DNA of 64,000 nucleotides from an uncultured beta proteobacterium. Its GTDB lineage: Bacteria > Pseudomonadota > Gammaproteobacteria > Burkholderiales > Burkholderiaceae_C. Within the stretch, counting starts at the first letter, position 1. Every line of letters begins with the position of its first letter. The position numbers and the translations under genes are program-made. The notes beneath the pieces were generated by a model. The model was not told the DNA's origin. It searched no databases and worked only from the letters and a program-made list of their open reading frames with translations. The stretch spans positions 1-64,000 of the forward strand of contig CAILAY010000016.1 in NCBI GenBank assembly GCA_903832285.1, read 5' to 3'. Positions 8,980 to 20,901 of the stretch are shown in pieces.

Positions 8980-10326
8980 ATGATCCGGCACATCCTCTCG
9001 TCCCGCGACAGCGCTGCACGCTTGTCGGAGCAGCACGCGCTTGAAGCCGGCGCCGCAGCGGACTTGCCATCGGTCTGGGTGGATGCGCAGCGTTCGTTCC
9101 AGACGCTGCTGGGCTTTGGCGGCGCCTTCACCGAAGCAGCAGCAGTCACTTGGAACAACCTGCCAGAGGCCGAGCGTGAACAGGTGCTGCGCGCCTATTT
9201 TGATCGCGCCATCGGCCACGGCTACGCCATCTGCCGCGTGCACATGAACAGTTGCGACTTTTCGCTGGGCAACTACGCCCATGCAGACGAGCCGGGCGAC
9301 ACCGAACTCAGCGGCTTCTCGATTGAGCGCGACCGCCAGGCACTGCTGCCTTTCATCAAGGCGGCGCAGCGGGTGGCGGGTCAGCCCCTGAAACTGCTGA
9401 TGTCGCCCTGGAGTCCGCCGGCCTGGATGAAGAGCAACGGGCAGATGAATGAAGGCGGCCATCTGCTGGCGCAGTTCGCGCGGAGTTGGGCACGCTGCTA
9501 TGTGCGATTCATCCAGGAATACGAGGCCGAGGGCGTTCCGATCTGGGGCGTCTCGGTACAAAACGAACCCGCAGCCACGCAGCGCTGGGACTCCTGCATT
9601 TACAGCGCCCAGGAGGAGCGCGACTTCGTGCGCGATCATCTGGGGCCGGAACTCGCGGCCGCCGGCCTGGGACACATCCGGATCATTGTGTGGGATCACA
9701 ATCGCGACCTGCTGGTGGAACGTGCCAGTGTCGTCTACTCGGATCCCGAGGCGGCGAAATACGTGTGGGGAGCGGGCTTTCACTGGTACGGCGAGAACCA
9801 CTTCGACCAGGTGCAACTGCTGCACGACGCCTGGCCCGACAAGCAGTTGCTGTTCACCGAAGGCTGCCAGGAAGGCGGACCGCACCAGGGTTCCTGGGAC
9901 CTGGGCGAGCGCTATGCGCACTCGATCATCAACGATCTGAACCGCTGGACCGTTGGCTGGATCGACTGGAACTTGCTGCTGGACCACAACGGCGGCCCCA
10001 ACCATGTAGGTAATTTTTGCAGTGCGCCGATCCTGGCCGACAGCCGCAATGACGCGCTCCTGTACCAGAGTTCCTACTACTATATCGGGCACTTCGCGCG
10101 CCATATCCTGCCCGGCGCGCGGCGCGTGTTGTGCGCTGCATCGCGCCACGATCTGGAGGCCTGCGCCTTTGTCAATCCCGACGGCGGTCTGGCCACCGTT
10201 GTCATGAACCGCACCGAGAATCCGATCCGTTTCCGCCTGACCCTGGGCGGCGTCGAAGCCCAGGCCGAACTGCCGCCGCGCTCTATTGCCACCTACCTGC
10301 AGCACGGTCTGCCCGCGCCGCGATAG
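8980..10326 (+). CDS. GH30 family glycosidase, probably beta-1,6- or beta-1,3-glucan debranching, cytoplasmic
   Basis: GH30 members include glucosylceramidases and beta-1,6-glucanases. The 448-residue product has the family pattern: LLGFGGAFTEA near the N-terminus, LLMSPWSPPAWMK, the acid/base Glu in SVQNEPAA (about E196) and the nucleophile in FTEGCQEGG (about E294), followed by a small C-terminal beta-domain. ATG 8980 is preferred to the track start, which overlaps the GH17 gene by 83 bases. I see no signal peptide from either start, so it is probably cytoplasmic. In a laminarin locus the likely substrate is the beta-1,6 branch, but beta-glucosidase activity on imported oligosaccharides is equally possible. 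Confidence 0.82.
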   Translation: MIRHILSSRDSAARLSEQHALEAGAAADLPSVWVDAQRSFQTLLGFGGAFTEAAAVTWNNLPEAEREQVLRAYFDRAIGHGYAICRVHMNSCDFSLGNYAHADEPGDTELSGFSIERDRQALLPFIKAAQRVAGQPLKLLMSPWSPPAWMKSNGQMNEGGHLLAQFARSWARCYVRFIQEYEAEGVPIWGVSVQNEPAATQRWDSCIYSAQEERDFVRDHLGPELAAAGLGHIRIIVWDHNRDLLVERASVVYSDPEAAKYVWGAGFHWYGENHFDQVQLLHDAWPDKQLLFTEGCQEGGPHQGSWDLGERYAHSIINDLNRWTVGWIDWNLLLDHNGGPNHVGNFCSAPILADSRNDALLYQSSYYYIGHFARHILPGARRVLCAASRHDLEACAFVNPDGGLATVVMNRTENPIRFRLTLGGVEAQAELPPRSIATYLQHGLPAPR

Positions 10327-10338
10327 CCCTTTCAGCGT

Positions 10339-10361
10339 TGGCCTGCAATGGAACCAGGCCA
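10339..10361. terminator. Hairpin between convergent GH30 and phosphorylase genes
   Basis: TGGCCTG and CAGGCCA form a 7-bp stem with a 9-base loop in the 61-base convergent gap. There is no T-run on either side, so it is at best a weak bidirectional terminator or a barrier to read-through. Confidence 0.35.
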
Positions 10362-10387
10362 CAGGTTGGACCGGACCGAAACGGCGC

Positions 10388-13300
10388 TCAACCCAACTGG
10401 ATCACTAGGCTCGCCAACCCTTGCTCGCGCAAGTCCAGCGCCATGGCCTGGGGCAGCCAACTGTCGTGGTGGGTGCAGCGCCTGCCATCCAGGTAATTCA
10501 GTTGGTATGAAACCGGGGCGACGGCGTGCGGACCAAAGGTCGGACGCCGGCTCGGGTTCTGGTACACGATCCAGGTCTGCCCGAACAGCTTGAAGCCAAA
10601 GCCGTCGGCGCTGAAGTGCTCCGTGGGCAGGGTTGTGAACAGCCAATCGGCCAGCATGGGGCGCGGCTCAAAGCGCAATGCTCCATCCACCAACCGGAAC
10701 GGCTCTGCACCCAGTCCCATGTGCAGCACCATGCTGATCCACTCGGCCGTGGCACCGCTCAGTCGCGCCACGAACCCGGCGCCGTGGACCCTGGCGTCGG
10801 GGAAACGGCTGCTGGCTATGAAGGACGAGTTCTCCAGCGGCGAGCGTCCGTAAACCTTGGGGTCGTGAAATGCCACCAGTCCGCGCTTGAGGTCTTCGAA
10901 AAATTCCGTGGCCAATCCGCTGCGCAAGGTTTCGAGCAGGAACTTGTAGTGCATGTGCAGGAAGATCGATTCGTTCTCCAGCCATCCCGGCGCAAACACG
11001 CGGCTGCGCCCGATCTCGAAGCTTTCCCGGTCCAGAGGGACGTTCACGCGGTACATGCCAAGCTTTTGATCAAAGAGTTCCGAGCGGCGCACGGCGGCGT
11101 AAAGCGCTGACGCGTCCACCTTGCCCGAGCGCAGCGCATGCACCGTGCCTTCGAGGAAGGCCGCCACAGGCTTGCGGCTGAAACGCCGCGCCCGCACATG
11201 CTGCGCTGGCGCCTCCTCGTGCGCCGCGTGTCCTGGTGATGGCAGCAGGTCGAATTCGACCACCTCGTGCGTGGTGTAGCTCACCGGCAAACCCTGGGCA
11301 TCCACGGCCTGCGCCAGGCCTCGGTCCAAAACGCTCAGCGCGGCGTCGATAAAGCGCAGCAGTTCGTCCCCCGACAGGCCCTGCTCAACGCCCGACACGC
11401 CAAGACGCACCTGCTCACGAAAAGCTTCACGTTCGGTTGCCAGGCGTTGCCAGGTGGGAAAGAACTCCTTGCCGTCGAAACCCGTCAGGGTTTCGGTGAC
11501 GGATCGAATCAGTGTGGCAACTTCCTGCGACACGATCAGTTGCTCGGGCGCGCGAAGATGCTCGCTCACCGTGCGCCGACAGAACTGCGCCCAGCGCTGC
11601 AGCGCGTACGCCTCGTGCGTGGAAGAACCAAACAGCCCAGGCAAGCCGTTAAGCGCGTCACACCATCCTGGCTTTTCGGTCTCCATTTCGAGCCCAATGC
11701 CAAAAGGATCGAACAGCGAAGCCTTTACGGCCAATAGGCTCACGATCTTCCCCAACAAGCTGGTACGGTAGATCGGACCCAGGCCGTGCTGCGTGCGCAT
11801 GCACTGAGCTTGCTCGCTACGCCGCGCCATCAGCGCGGTCTTCTCCATGTCCTGCACCACGGCGTGCAACTGTCGCACCGATCCATCCTGACGCAGCACG
11901 TACTTCTTGTCGCGAGGCTGCACCACGTAATCACTGTCGAAGAAACTGTATCTGGGTTGTGCCAGCAGCACCGCGCCAAGGCGGTCGGGGTAGAGGGCGG
12001 CATAACTGTCGATCAAGTCCAGGTTGTATATCCAGTGATCAACCCAATAGCCTTCGCCGTGCGTTGCACCCTGAATCCTGTCGGCCAAGCCGATGATGGT
12101 CTCAAACCGCGATTGGGCTGAAGCCAGAGTCGCGCAATCCGTGATCAGCATTTCATGCAGCTGCCCGGGGCTGAAAGGCTGAGATAGAAACTCCTGCCAA
12201 CAAGGGTTGGCTCCTTCTAGCCATAACATCTTCAGCGAATTCAACTGCTCGCTGGGCAGGATGAATTGTTCCGGGTGCACGCTCAACGGGTTGTTGCCGT
12301 CGATCTGAATCAGGTCGAAAAATGTCTCGATGTTGGCCGCGTCCACGCCGGGAAAGGTGAAATTCTCGCTGCGACGATTCTGGTTCACGTCGCGGAAATT
12401 GGAGCTGCCTTGTGACCAGTAACTCGGCGCCAACTCAAAGAAGTTGTAGTCGCGCTCCATGTCGCCGTGCTTGCGCGTGAAGCTGTGAAAGACCCGCGGC
12501 CCTCGTGGACCAGAGATCACCACGGGCTGCCCGCCGCGCAATGTATTGTCAAGAAACGCCTGCTGCGTGTAAGGGTCCAGTTGCTGAGGTCGCGCCAGCA
12601 GCGCGAACCGGGAACTCAGACCCGAGATCAGGCTCGCGTTTTCATCGCGACGCTTGACCGCGTACAGCGCATCAGCCTTGACCCGATCGCGCAAAGAGCG
12701 GGCAATCAACCAGTCCGGGACTTGACCGAAGTAGGACTCCCATGACATGCTCGCCCCAGGTTTCAGCGACAGCGGCAAGTGCGCGAACGCGCAAGCGGTC
12801 AGCGTTTCGCGGCGTCCGGCAAGTGCATCAATGCACTCCTTTCCGATGAAGCTGAGCGGATGTCGCAAGCTGGTGTCGAACCCGAACACCTGGTCCGGGT
12901 CGCAGACCACCGGCATGCTCTGGCCCTGATGCATCGTGAAGGAAAAGAAGCCTTCGTGCAGCCATCGCACTTCGGCCTCGTCGGAGGCCTCAACCTTGAG
13001 CTTGAAGAACGGCAGCTTCTCGTCCACATGGCAGACTTCGGCAAACGCCTCCATCGTGCGTGACATCATCTTGAGCGCATTCTGGCCCAGTCCGTAAGGG
13101 ACGATCTGCGGCAGTCCGTCAAGCACCTGGCCACTGCGCGTACTGAGTCCGATGTTCTCCAGCGTGACGCGGCGCACCAGCGCCGGCAGGTTCTCGCCGG
13201 GCAACGTGAAGTACACGACCCGCATGCGCAACCCCAGGGCACGGTTCGTATCCTCGATTTCGATCTCGTGGGCGCGCACGGTGAACCTATGCTCCTTGCC

Positions 13301-13609
13301 CGTGCTGGCGCAGCCCTGGAAGGGTTCGTACAGCACCGGTGCAGCGGCTTCGTTGAGCTTGATGAAGCTGCGAAAGCCGTACAGCGAGGTCAGCGCGTAG
13401 GCCTTGTTCGCCGGGTGAAACTCGAGCATGGAGGCGTTCTTGTCGCGCACACCAAAGCTCGAAATGCACTGTCCGCGGTTCGTGTAGAAAGCCCACAGCG
13501 GTTTTCCATAGGCGCCCGCAATGCCCGGGAGAAAACCGGAAAATGGCCGAGCGGCGTTGAAGTCTTCGAGGGTGAAGCCGGTGGTATCACCGTCGATCTG
13601 TGGATTCAC
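10388..13609 (-). CDS. GH94-clan beta-1,3-oligoglucan phosphorylase (GH149/GH161-like)
   Basis: Enzymes of this clan cleave beta-glucosidic bonds with inorganic phosphate to give alpha-glucose-1-phosphate. The protein is about 1073 residues, longer than typical GH94 cellobiose phosphorylase (about 800) and in the range I know for the beta-1,3-glucan phosphorylases GH149 and GH161. Visible landmarks: an N-terminal beta-sandwich (GFTLEDFNAARPFSGFLPG), the helical-barrel motif GEGYWVDHWIYNLDL that probably holds the catalytic Asp, and KPGWCDALNGLPGLFGSS. The track start (TTG, 13690) overlaps pgm by 71 bases; the GTG at 13609, 10 bases after the pgm stop, is preferred although its ribosome site is weak. 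No signal peptide. It is the last gene of the operon and feeds Pgm and GlgC. Exact family and chain-length preference are not settled by eye. Confidence 0.78.
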   Translation of the reverse strand: MNPQIDGDTTGFTLEDFNAARPFSGFLPGIAGAYGKPLWAFYTNRGQCISSFGVRDKNASMLEFHPANKAYALTSLYGFRSFIKLNEAAAPVLYEPFQGCASTGKEHRFTVRAHEIEIEDTNRALGLRMRVVYFTLPGENLPALVRRVTLENIGLSTRSGQVLDGLPQIVPYGLGQNALKMMSRTMEAFAEVCHVDEKLPFFKLKVEASDEAEVRWLHEGFFSFTMHQGQSMPVVCDPDQVFGFDTSLRHPLSFIGKECIDALAGRRETLTACAFAHLPLSLKPGASMSWESYFGQVPDWLIARSLRDRVKADALYAVKRRDENASLISGLSSRFALLARPQQLDPYTQQAFLDNTLRGGQPVVISGPRGPRVFHSFTRKHGDMERDYNFFELAPSYWSQGSSNFRDVNQNRRSENFTFPGVDAANIETFFDLIQIDGNNPLSVHPEQFILPSEQLNSLKMLWLEGANPCWQEFLSQPFSPGQLHEMLITDCATLASAQSRFETIIGLADRIQGATHGEGYWVDHWIYNLDLIDSYAALYPDRLGAVLLAQPRYSFFDSDYVVQPRDKKYVLRQDGSVRQLHAVVQDMEKTALMARRSEQAQCMRTQHGLGPIYRTSLLGKIVSLLAVKASLFDPFGIGLEMETEKPGWCDALNGLPGLFGSSTHEAYALQRWAQFCRRTVSEHLRAPEQLIVSQEVATLIRSVTETLTGFDGKEFFPTWQRLATEREAFREQVRLGVSGVEQGLSGDELLRFIDAALSVLDRGLAQAVDAQGLPVSYTTHEVVEFDLLPSPGHAAHEEAPAQHVRARRFSRKPVAAFLEGTVHALRSGKVDASALYAAVRRSELFDQKLGMYRVNVPLDRESFEIGRSRVFAPGWLENESIFLHMHYKFLLETLRSGLATEFFEDLKRGLVAFHDPKVYGRSPLENSSFIASSRFPDARVHGAGFVARLSGATAEWISMVLHMGLGAEPFRLVDGALRFEPRPMLADWLFTTLPTEHFSADGFGFKLFGQTWIVYQNPSRRPTFGPHAVAPVSYQLNYLDGRRCTHHDSWLPQAMALDLREQGLASLVIQLG

Positions 13610-13619
13610 GAAGGGTCGC

Positions 13620-15272
<1,653 letters not shown>

Positions 15273-16736
15273 TCAGACGCGCAAACCGGGTTGGACGATC
15301 TGAGCGTACAGCGCCAGATAGCTGCGCGCCGCGCCGTCCCAGGAAAAATCCTGCGCCATCGCGTGTTGCATCATCTGCTGCCAGAGCGTCGGATGACGGA
15401 AGGTTTCGATGGCGCGCAGCAACGCGACTTTGAGTGCCTGAGGCGTCGCCTCGTCAAAGCAGAATCCGCTAGCGGTATCGGAGCGCAGCGCTTCGTCGGT
15501 AGCGTCGACGACGGTGTCGGCCAGGCCGCCGACACGACGTACCAGCGGCAGCGTGCCATAACGCAATGCGTAGAGTTGCGTGAGGCCGCAGGGTTCGAAA
15601 CGCGACGGGACCAACATCACGTCGGAACCCGCGACCAAGCGGTGCGCGAACGTCTCGTCGTAGCCGATGCGCACGGCCACCTGCGCGGGATGCTCCTTCG
15701 CGGATGCAAGGAAGGCGGCTTCCAGCGCGGTGTCACCGCTGCCCTGCAACGCAAGCTGCGCACCCGATCGCACAAGGTCGGGCAGGACAGCCAGCAGAAG
15801 GTCCAATCCTTTTTGCTGCGTCAAGCGACTCACGAGCCCGAACATCGGCGCCAGCGGATCCGGCTTCAGGCCCAGTTCGGCTTGCAGTGTGACCTTGCAG
15901 CGCGTCTTGCCGCCCAAGAACTTAGCCGAATAATTCGCCACCAGGCCGGCGTCAGTAAGCGGATTCCAAACCTCCGGGTCGACACCATTGAGGATGCCGC
16001 TGACATCGGCACCGCGCTCCAAAATCACGCCTTCCATGCCGCAGCCAAACTCGGGCGTGGCGATCTCCCTTGCGTAGCTCGGGCTTACGGTGGTGACGCG
16101 CTGCGCAAAGTGCAACCCTGCCTTGAGGAAGGACACTTGGTTGTGAAATTCCAGGCCTCTCGGTCCCATGTGCTTGCGCGGCAAACCCAGTGCCGGGAAT
16201 TCTTCTGCCGGGAAAAGACCCTGAAATGCCAGGTTGTGCACCGTGAACACTGTGGCGCAGCGATTGCCCGGATGCGCAGCAACGTAGGCGCATGCCAGGC
16301 CCGCGTGCCAGTCATGCGCATGCATGAGGTCGGGCACCCACCGCGGGTCAAGTTCACCTGCCGCCAGATGCGCAGCGACCCAACCCAGCATCGCAAATCG
16401 ATGGAAGTTATCGCTCCACTCCGCACCGTCAGCGCTGCGGTAGGGGTCGCCTGGTCTGCGGTACAAGTAAGGTGCGTCGACCACATACACCGGCACACGA
16501 CTGCGCGGCATGCGCCCCAGGCGCAGCATGACGCGGCCGGCGCCAAAGAGCGGACCGAATTCGCATACCAGTTCCTGCTTTTCCACAGCGTCTGCAATCG
16601 CTGGCAGTCCGGGCACCACAAGCCGTACGTCCGCTCCCAGTGCGATCAAGGCCTGCGGTAACGCACCTAGCACGTCGGCCAGACCACCGGTCTTGAGCAG
16701 CGGGAAGATCTCGGTTGCAACCTGCAAGACTTTCAT
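15273..16736 (-). CDS. glgA: Glycogen synthase (ADP-glucose type)
   Basis: Transfers glucose from ADP-glucose to the growing alpha-1,4-glucan. The 487-residue GT5 protein begins [22 protein letters not shown], which holds the family K-x-G-G-L ADP-glucose loop; this ATG replaces the track start, which lies inside glgC. The C-terminal GT-B half shows [21 protein letters not shown], the nucleotide-sugar site with the conserved Glu. It follows glgC by 10 bases. No glgB or glgP is in the window, so branching and mobilisation must be encoded elsewhere. Confidence 0.95.
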   Translation of the reverse strand: MKVLQVATEIFPLLKTGGLADVLGALPQALIALGADVRLVVPGLPAIADAVEKQELVCEFGPLFGAGRVMLRLGRMPRSRVPVYVVDAPYLYRRPGDPYRSADGAEWSDNFHRFAMLGWVAAHLAAGELDPRWVPDLMHAHDWHAGLACAYVAAHPGNRCATVFTVHNLAFQGLFPAEEFPALGLPRKHMGPRGLEFHNQVSFLKAGLHFAQRVTTVSPSYAREIATPEFGCGMEGVILERGADVSGILNGVDPEVWNPLTDAGLVANYSAKFLGGKTRCKVTLQAELGLKPDPLAPMFGLVSRLTQQKGLDLLLAVLPDLVRSGAQLALQGSGDTALEAAFLASAKEHPAQVAVRIGYDETFAHRLVAGSDVMLVPSRFEPCGLTQLYALRYGTLPLVRRVGGLADTVVDATDEALRSDTASGFCFDEATPQALKVALLRAIETFRHPTLWQQMMQHAMAQDFSWDGAARSYLALYAQIVQPGLRV

Positions 16737-16746
16737 GCGCCGAGCT

Positions 16747-18015
16747 TCAGGTATTGAGAGCATCGAGCATGGCCCGTGTCACGAGCGTGATTCCTTTTTC
16801 AGTGCGGAAGAATCTCTCGGCGTCGGCCTGCGCGTCTTCGCCGATCACCATTCCGTCCGGGATTTGGCAGGCACGGTCCACGACCACGCGGTTCAAGCGC
16901 ACGTGGCGTCCGACCTCGACTTCGGGCAATAGCACCGACCAGTCCACACTGGAATAAGAGTGCACACGCACGCTGGAGAACAGCACCGAGCGAAACACCT
17001 TGCCAGAGATGATGCTGCCACCCGATACCAGTGACTCTATCGCCATGCCACGGCGATCCTCCTGGTTGTGCACGAATTTCGCGGGAGCAAGCTGCGCCTG
17101 GTAGGTCCAGATCGGCCAGTGCGTGTCGTACAGGTTGAGCATTGGGTCGGTGGCGGTGAGGTCGATGTTCGCGTCCCAATAGGAATCGATGGTGCCAACG
17201 TCGCGCCAGTACGGGGCTTCGTCGGGGCCACTGGTGACACAGCTTAGCGCGAACGGATGGGCAACCGCGCAGCCATTGCGCACCGCACGCGGAATAATGT
17301 CCTTGCCGAAATCGTGAGTGGAGTCGGGGTCGGTCATGTCGCGCGCGAGTTCGGTGTACAGGTACTTGGCATTGAAGATGTAGATCCCCATGCTGGCCAG
17401 CGACTGATCCGGTTTCCCCGGCACGGCCGGCGGATCGGCCGGCTTCTCGACAAAATCGACGATGCGCCAATTGGCGTCTACGGCCATTACGCCAAAACCC
17501 TTGGCCTCTTCGCGGCTGACCTCGATGCAGGCGACCGTGCACTCAGCGCCCTTGGCCACATGGTCGGCCAGCATCAGTGCGTAGTTCATCTTGTAGATGT
17601 GGTCGCCGCCGAGCACCACCACGTACTGCGCCTCGTAGCTTTCCAGTATGTCCCAGTTCTGTGACACCGCATCAGCCGTGCCTCGGTACCAGAACTCCTC
17701 GTTCATGCGCTGCTGTGCCGGCAGCAGGTCGACAAATTCGTTCATCTCGCTCTTCAGAAACGCCCAGCCGCGCTGCAGATGGCGCAACAGGCTGTGCGAC
17801 TTGTACTGCGTGATGACACCGACGCGCCGGATGCCAGAGTTCATGCAATTCGACAGCGCGAAGTCGACGATGCGAAACTTGCCGCCAAAGTAGACCGCAG
17901 GCTTGGCGCGCCGGTCCGTCAGGTCGCGCAGGCGGCTGCCGCGTCCGCCCGCGAGCACCAACGCAATGGCTCGTTTAGGTAAATCAAGTTGGCGTGCGAG
18001 ATCTTGGGACTGCAT
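16747..18015 (-). CDS. glgC: Glucose-1-phosphate adenylyltransferase (ADP-glucose pyrophosphorylase)
   Basis: Makes ADP-glucose from ATP and glucose-1-phosphate, the committed and allosterically controlled step of bacterial glycogen synthesis. The 422-residue product has the pyrophosphorylase loop LAGGRGSRL, the [15 protein letters not shown] activator/substrate segment, GTADAVSQN, and a C-terminal left-handed beta-helix domain. ATG 18015 is chosen because GGAGG lies 6 bases upstream and homology starts there; the track start at 18108 adds unrelated residues. Its position between the transporter fusion and glgA/pgm/phosphorylase suggests that part of the imported glucan is banked as glycogen. 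Confidence 0.96.
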   Translation of the reverse strand: MQSQDLARQLDLPKRAIALVLAGGRGSRLRDLTDRRAKPAVYFGGKFRIVDFALSNCMNSGIRRVGVITQYKSHSLLRHLQRGWAFLKSEMNEFVDLLPAQQRMNEEFWYRGTADAVSQNWDILESYEAQYVVVLGGDHIYKMNYALMLADHVAKGAECTVACIEVSREEAKGFGVMAVDANWRIVDFVEKPADPPAVPGKPDQSLASMGIYIFNAKYLYTELARDMTDPDSTHDFGKDIIPRAVRNGCAVAHPFALSCVTSGPDEAPYWRDVGTIDSYWDANIDLTATDPMLNLYDTHWPIWTYQAQLAPAKFVHNQEDRRGMAIESLVSGGSIISGKVFRSVLFSSVRVHSYSSVDWSVLLPEVEVGRHVRLNRVVVDRACQIPDGMVIGEDAQADAERFFRTEKGITLVTRAMLDALNT

Positions 18016-18074
18016 GGAGCCTCCGCAATAAGTGAGTGGGAAAAAGGGGCAGTGGTACGGATCGGGGAGCCGGC

Positions 18075-20429
18075 CTAAACAAACTTGGGTTTGCCGTCTT
18101 TGTCCCAAAGGCCCCAGTTGGCACCTACGTCACCTTCGGCACACACCTTCCAGGGTTCATCGAACGAGGAGAAATAGAACAACTCGACACCTTCAAGGCG
18201 CGCCCAGTCCTGAGTCTCAATGAAGTACCGCATTGCATTCGCGGGCGACGGCATCGCTGCCGACACCGTCTGGCCTTGGCTGGGCCACCCGGTCTCGGCA
18301 ATGATGACTTTCTTGCCGCTGGCAGCCTTTTGCACCAGCGCGTGCATGTGTTTCAGGTAACGCAGTGCCTGTGCAATATCCGCACCTTCCCAAAACGGGT
18401 AGCAGTTGGGTAGCACCACATCGCAGGCCTGCGTCAACGCCGGCCTGTCAAGGAACTCATAGTAGGCGTCGACACAACCCACCGGTACGTGTCCCGGCAG
18501 TGCAGCCTTGACACGCCGGATGTAGCCCAGCAGTTCCTCTTGCGGCAACTCGTTGCGCAGCATCACCTCATTGCCCACTGTTGCGATATTCACCAGACCC
18601 TCAGCGGCCAGTTTCAGCAGCGAAGAGATTTCGCGCTCGTTGCGCTCGCGGTCAGCGCCGATCCAGGCGCCCACCATCGTCTTCAACCCCTGGGCACGGG
18701 CCAGCGCTGGGATCATCTCATGGCCTTCGGTGCACGAGAACGACCGGACCCACCGCGTGTGGGGCGCGACTATGCCGATGCGGCGGCGAATCTGCGCCTC
18801 GGACAACAGGTCGCCGGTGCCCTGCCCCTCGACATAGGGACTGAAGCACAAGCCGTGCACGCCGTCCAAACGCGCCTGCGAGAACAGCACTGCAATCTGC
18901 TGTGGCGACAGACCCGCCAAGCGAGATGCCGGCGCATCCGCAGGGTCCAGCCGGAGCCTCTTCAGGTGATGCCACCCGCCCGATCCCAGGGAAGACGCCG
19001 TGGCGGCAGGCTGCTTGCGCCGCTGCAACTCGGCGTTAACCTCCATGGCGCGCTTCTCGTCCAGGTCATAGTTGCGCATGATCCACATGGCGAGCAGCGT
19101 GCCGAGGATGGGCACGCCAGAATAGAACAGCCGCAGGCCGTCGACAGCGCCTTCGGGCTGCATGGGGGCGCCGGGAGTGAACGCCACCAGTGACATGATC
19201 GCGCCGCTAAGCAGCCCGGCGACGGCAAAGCCGAGCTTCACCATCCACCAGTAGATGGCGCCAAAAATACCTTCGCGTCGCTTGCCGGTGGCCAGTTCGT
19301 CCAGGTCACACACGTCGGCCGTCATCGACATCATCAGCGTGAACAGGCCGCCGATTCCGAACGAGAAGAACGGCAGCGCAAACATGAACAGCCAGGGTTT
19401 GCCGGGCACCATCAGGAACCATAACAACACGTAGCCGAGAAGGGAGACACCCTGCGAAAGCATGAAAGCGTTCTTCTTGCCAACCTTCCTGGACATCCAC
19501 GCCACGGTGGGAATCACGGCGAAGGTGGTCACCAGTGCGCCGATGCTGCCGAACAACGTGGGCCAGATGCCGGCAGCCGCGGTGTCGCCCTTGAAGAGGT
19601 GGTAGACGACGATGAAGAACGAGAACGCCGCCACGGTGTTGAAGGCGTTAAAGATCAGGAACGTGGAAAAGCACAGCTTGCGGAAGGGCGCGCAGCCAAA
19701 GGCCTCCTTGAAGCCGTTCAACAGTTCCTTGACTCCGGCACCCAGGTTCGCGATCGTGAGCGGGATCAGGTGATCGTCATCAGCGGTCGATCGGCTGGGG
19801 ATGAACAAGGCCGGCACCATGGCCAGCAGCATGCAGATTACGCCCACCCAGACCGACAAGTTGCGCGCTGCCGAGTCGGCGTTCGCGAACCACTTGGGGT
19901 CGTACATCACGACCCAGAACCACGGCGCGATCACCCAAGCCCACTGGCCGATCCACTGCGCCACGGCCATGATGCTGGTGCGCTCGTGAAAGTCATCACT
20001 CATCTCGTAGCCGATGGCCACGTAGGGAATGCTGAACACAGTCAACCCGGTGAAGAACACGAGCGACCAGAGCAAGAAGTAGACGAAGTTGTGGGTTAAC
20101 CCGTCCGCTCGATGGAGTTGCCACATCGCCACGAAGGCGACGCCCATCAAAATGGCGCCGATGAAGACATACTGCCGGCGCCGGCCCCATTTGGAGCGCG
20201 TGTTGTCGGAGACGAAGCCCATGATCGGGTCGAGGATCGCGTCGTAGGCACGCGGCAGAAAGAACAGGATGCCCCACATCCAGGTCGGGAAGCCCATGTC
20301 CTGCACTAGCACCACCATGAAGATGCCCAGGGCGGCCGGGAACATCTGGTTGGCCAGCATGCCCAGCCCGAAGGCGACCTTCTGCCCGAACGGGACCTTG
20401 TGAGACCTGGTGGCGGTGGATGTGTTCAT
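18075..20429 (-). CDS. MFS (GPH-family) sugar:cation symporter fused to a cytoplasmic GH17 domain
   Basis: The uninterrupted 784-residue frame joins two proteins. Residues 1-470 are a 12-helix major facilitator of the glycoside-pentoside-hexuronide type: [28 protein letters not shown]-like loop 2-3 region, then Y-V-A-I-G-Y-E-M and [17 protein letters not shown]. After a linker (about 470-500) residues 500-784 form a GH17 domain with GNEVML (about E621) and AETGWPS (about E712), both catalytic Glu present. It is closely similar to the separate GH17 encoded at 21855-22820. With both MFS termini inside, the GH17 part should face the cytoplasm. The fusion would couple uptake to hydrolysis or transglycosylation of beta-1,3-oligosaccharides. 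It is the fifth gene of the operon, 33 bases after the small membrane protein gene. Confidence 0.88.
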   Translation of the reverse strand: MNTSTATRSHKVPFGQKVAFGLGMLANQMFPAALGIFMVVLVQDMGFPTWMWGILFFLPRAYDAILDPIMGFVSDNTRSKWGRRRQYVFIGAILMGVAFVAMWQLHRADGLTHNFVYFLLWSLVFFTGLTVFSIPYVAIGYEMSDDFHERTSIMAVAQWIGQWAWVIAPWFWVVMYDPKWFANADSAARNLSVWVGVICMLLAMVPALFIPSRSTADDDHLIPLTIANLGAGVKELLNGFKEAFGCAPFRKLCFSTFLIFNAFNTVAAFSFFIVVYHLFKGDTAAAGIWPTLFGSIGALVTTFAVIPTVAWMSRKVGKKNAFMLSQGVSLLGYVLLWFLMVPGKPWLFMFALPFFSFGIGGLFTLMMSMTADVCDLDELATGKRREGIFGAIYWWMVKLGFAVAGLLSGAIMSLVAFTPGAPMQPEGAVDGLRLFYSGVPILGTLLAMWIMRNYDLDEKRAMEVNAELQRRKQPAATASSLGSGGWHHLKRLRLDPADAPASRLAGLSPQQIAVLFSQARLDGVHGLCFSPYVEGQGTGDLLSEAQIRRRIGIVAPHTRWVRSFSCTEGHEMIPALARAQGLKTMVGAWIGADRERNEREISSLLKLAAEGLVNIATVGNEVMLRNELPQEELLGYIRRVKAALPGHVPVGCVDAYYEFLDRPALTQACDVVLPNCYPFWEGADIAQALRYLKHMHALVQKAASGKKVIIAETGWPSQGQTVSAAMPSPANAMRYFIETQDWARLEGVELFYFSSFDEPWKVCAEGDVGANWGLWDKDGKPKFV

Positions 20430-20462
20430 TCAATGCTTTCTAGGGTGAGTGACGCCAGCCAG

Positions 20463-20876
20463 TCAATGGCGAAGATTACTGAGCAGTGCCAGCAGCCACA
20501 GCGCGCCGAAAACGAAGGGCAATGACTTGGCAGCCCAACGGCCGCGGTGAGCAATGTGGCTGGCCGGGGCCAGCGGGCACAGGTCGTTCAACCCGGCCTC
20601 GTCAAACTGCTGTTTGATCGCGTCGGTAGCAGCCATCGCCGTGTAGACGCCCACCCCGGCCAGAAAGGCCACCAGGATGCCGAACACAGGAAAACCCAGC
20701 ACCAGCCAGTTCAAGCCGTCACGCGCCTGCGCGCCGTATGCGGTAAACATCAATCCCTCGGACCATATCAGCCAGCCCATGCGCTGGTTGACCAGGTTGT
20801 CCTCGTGGGTCCACTGCTCGCGCAGTGCGCGGTAGTGGTCCCAAAGCGCCACATCGGGGGTTCGGTGGGTGTGCAT
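20463..20876 (-). CDS. Small membrane protein of unknown function
   Basis: I do not recognise this 137-residue protein. It has an N-terminal charged stretch (RALREQWTHEDNLVNQRMGWLIWSE in part), two adjacent hydrophobic segments (about residues 38-75) and a C-terminal one (about 118-133). It lies between the GH17 and transporter-fusion genes with 25- and 33-base gaps, so it is co-transcribed with them. An accessory or partner role for the transporter is a guess from position only. Confidence 0.6.
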   Translation of the reverse strand: MHTHRTPDVALWDHYRALREQWTHEDNLVNQRMGWLIWSEGLMFTAYGAQARDGLNWLVLGFPVFGILVAFLAGVGVYTAMAATDAIKQQFDEAGLNDLCPLAPASHIAHRGRWAAKSLPFVFGALWLLALLSNLRH

Positions 20877-20901
20877 GGCCTGTATTGGTTGGGGTCCTGG
20901 C

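Noticed and set aside
8821-10362. 513-residue minus-strand ORF opposite GH30
   Set aside because: Shadow of GH30, whose catalytic residues are intact on the plus strand.
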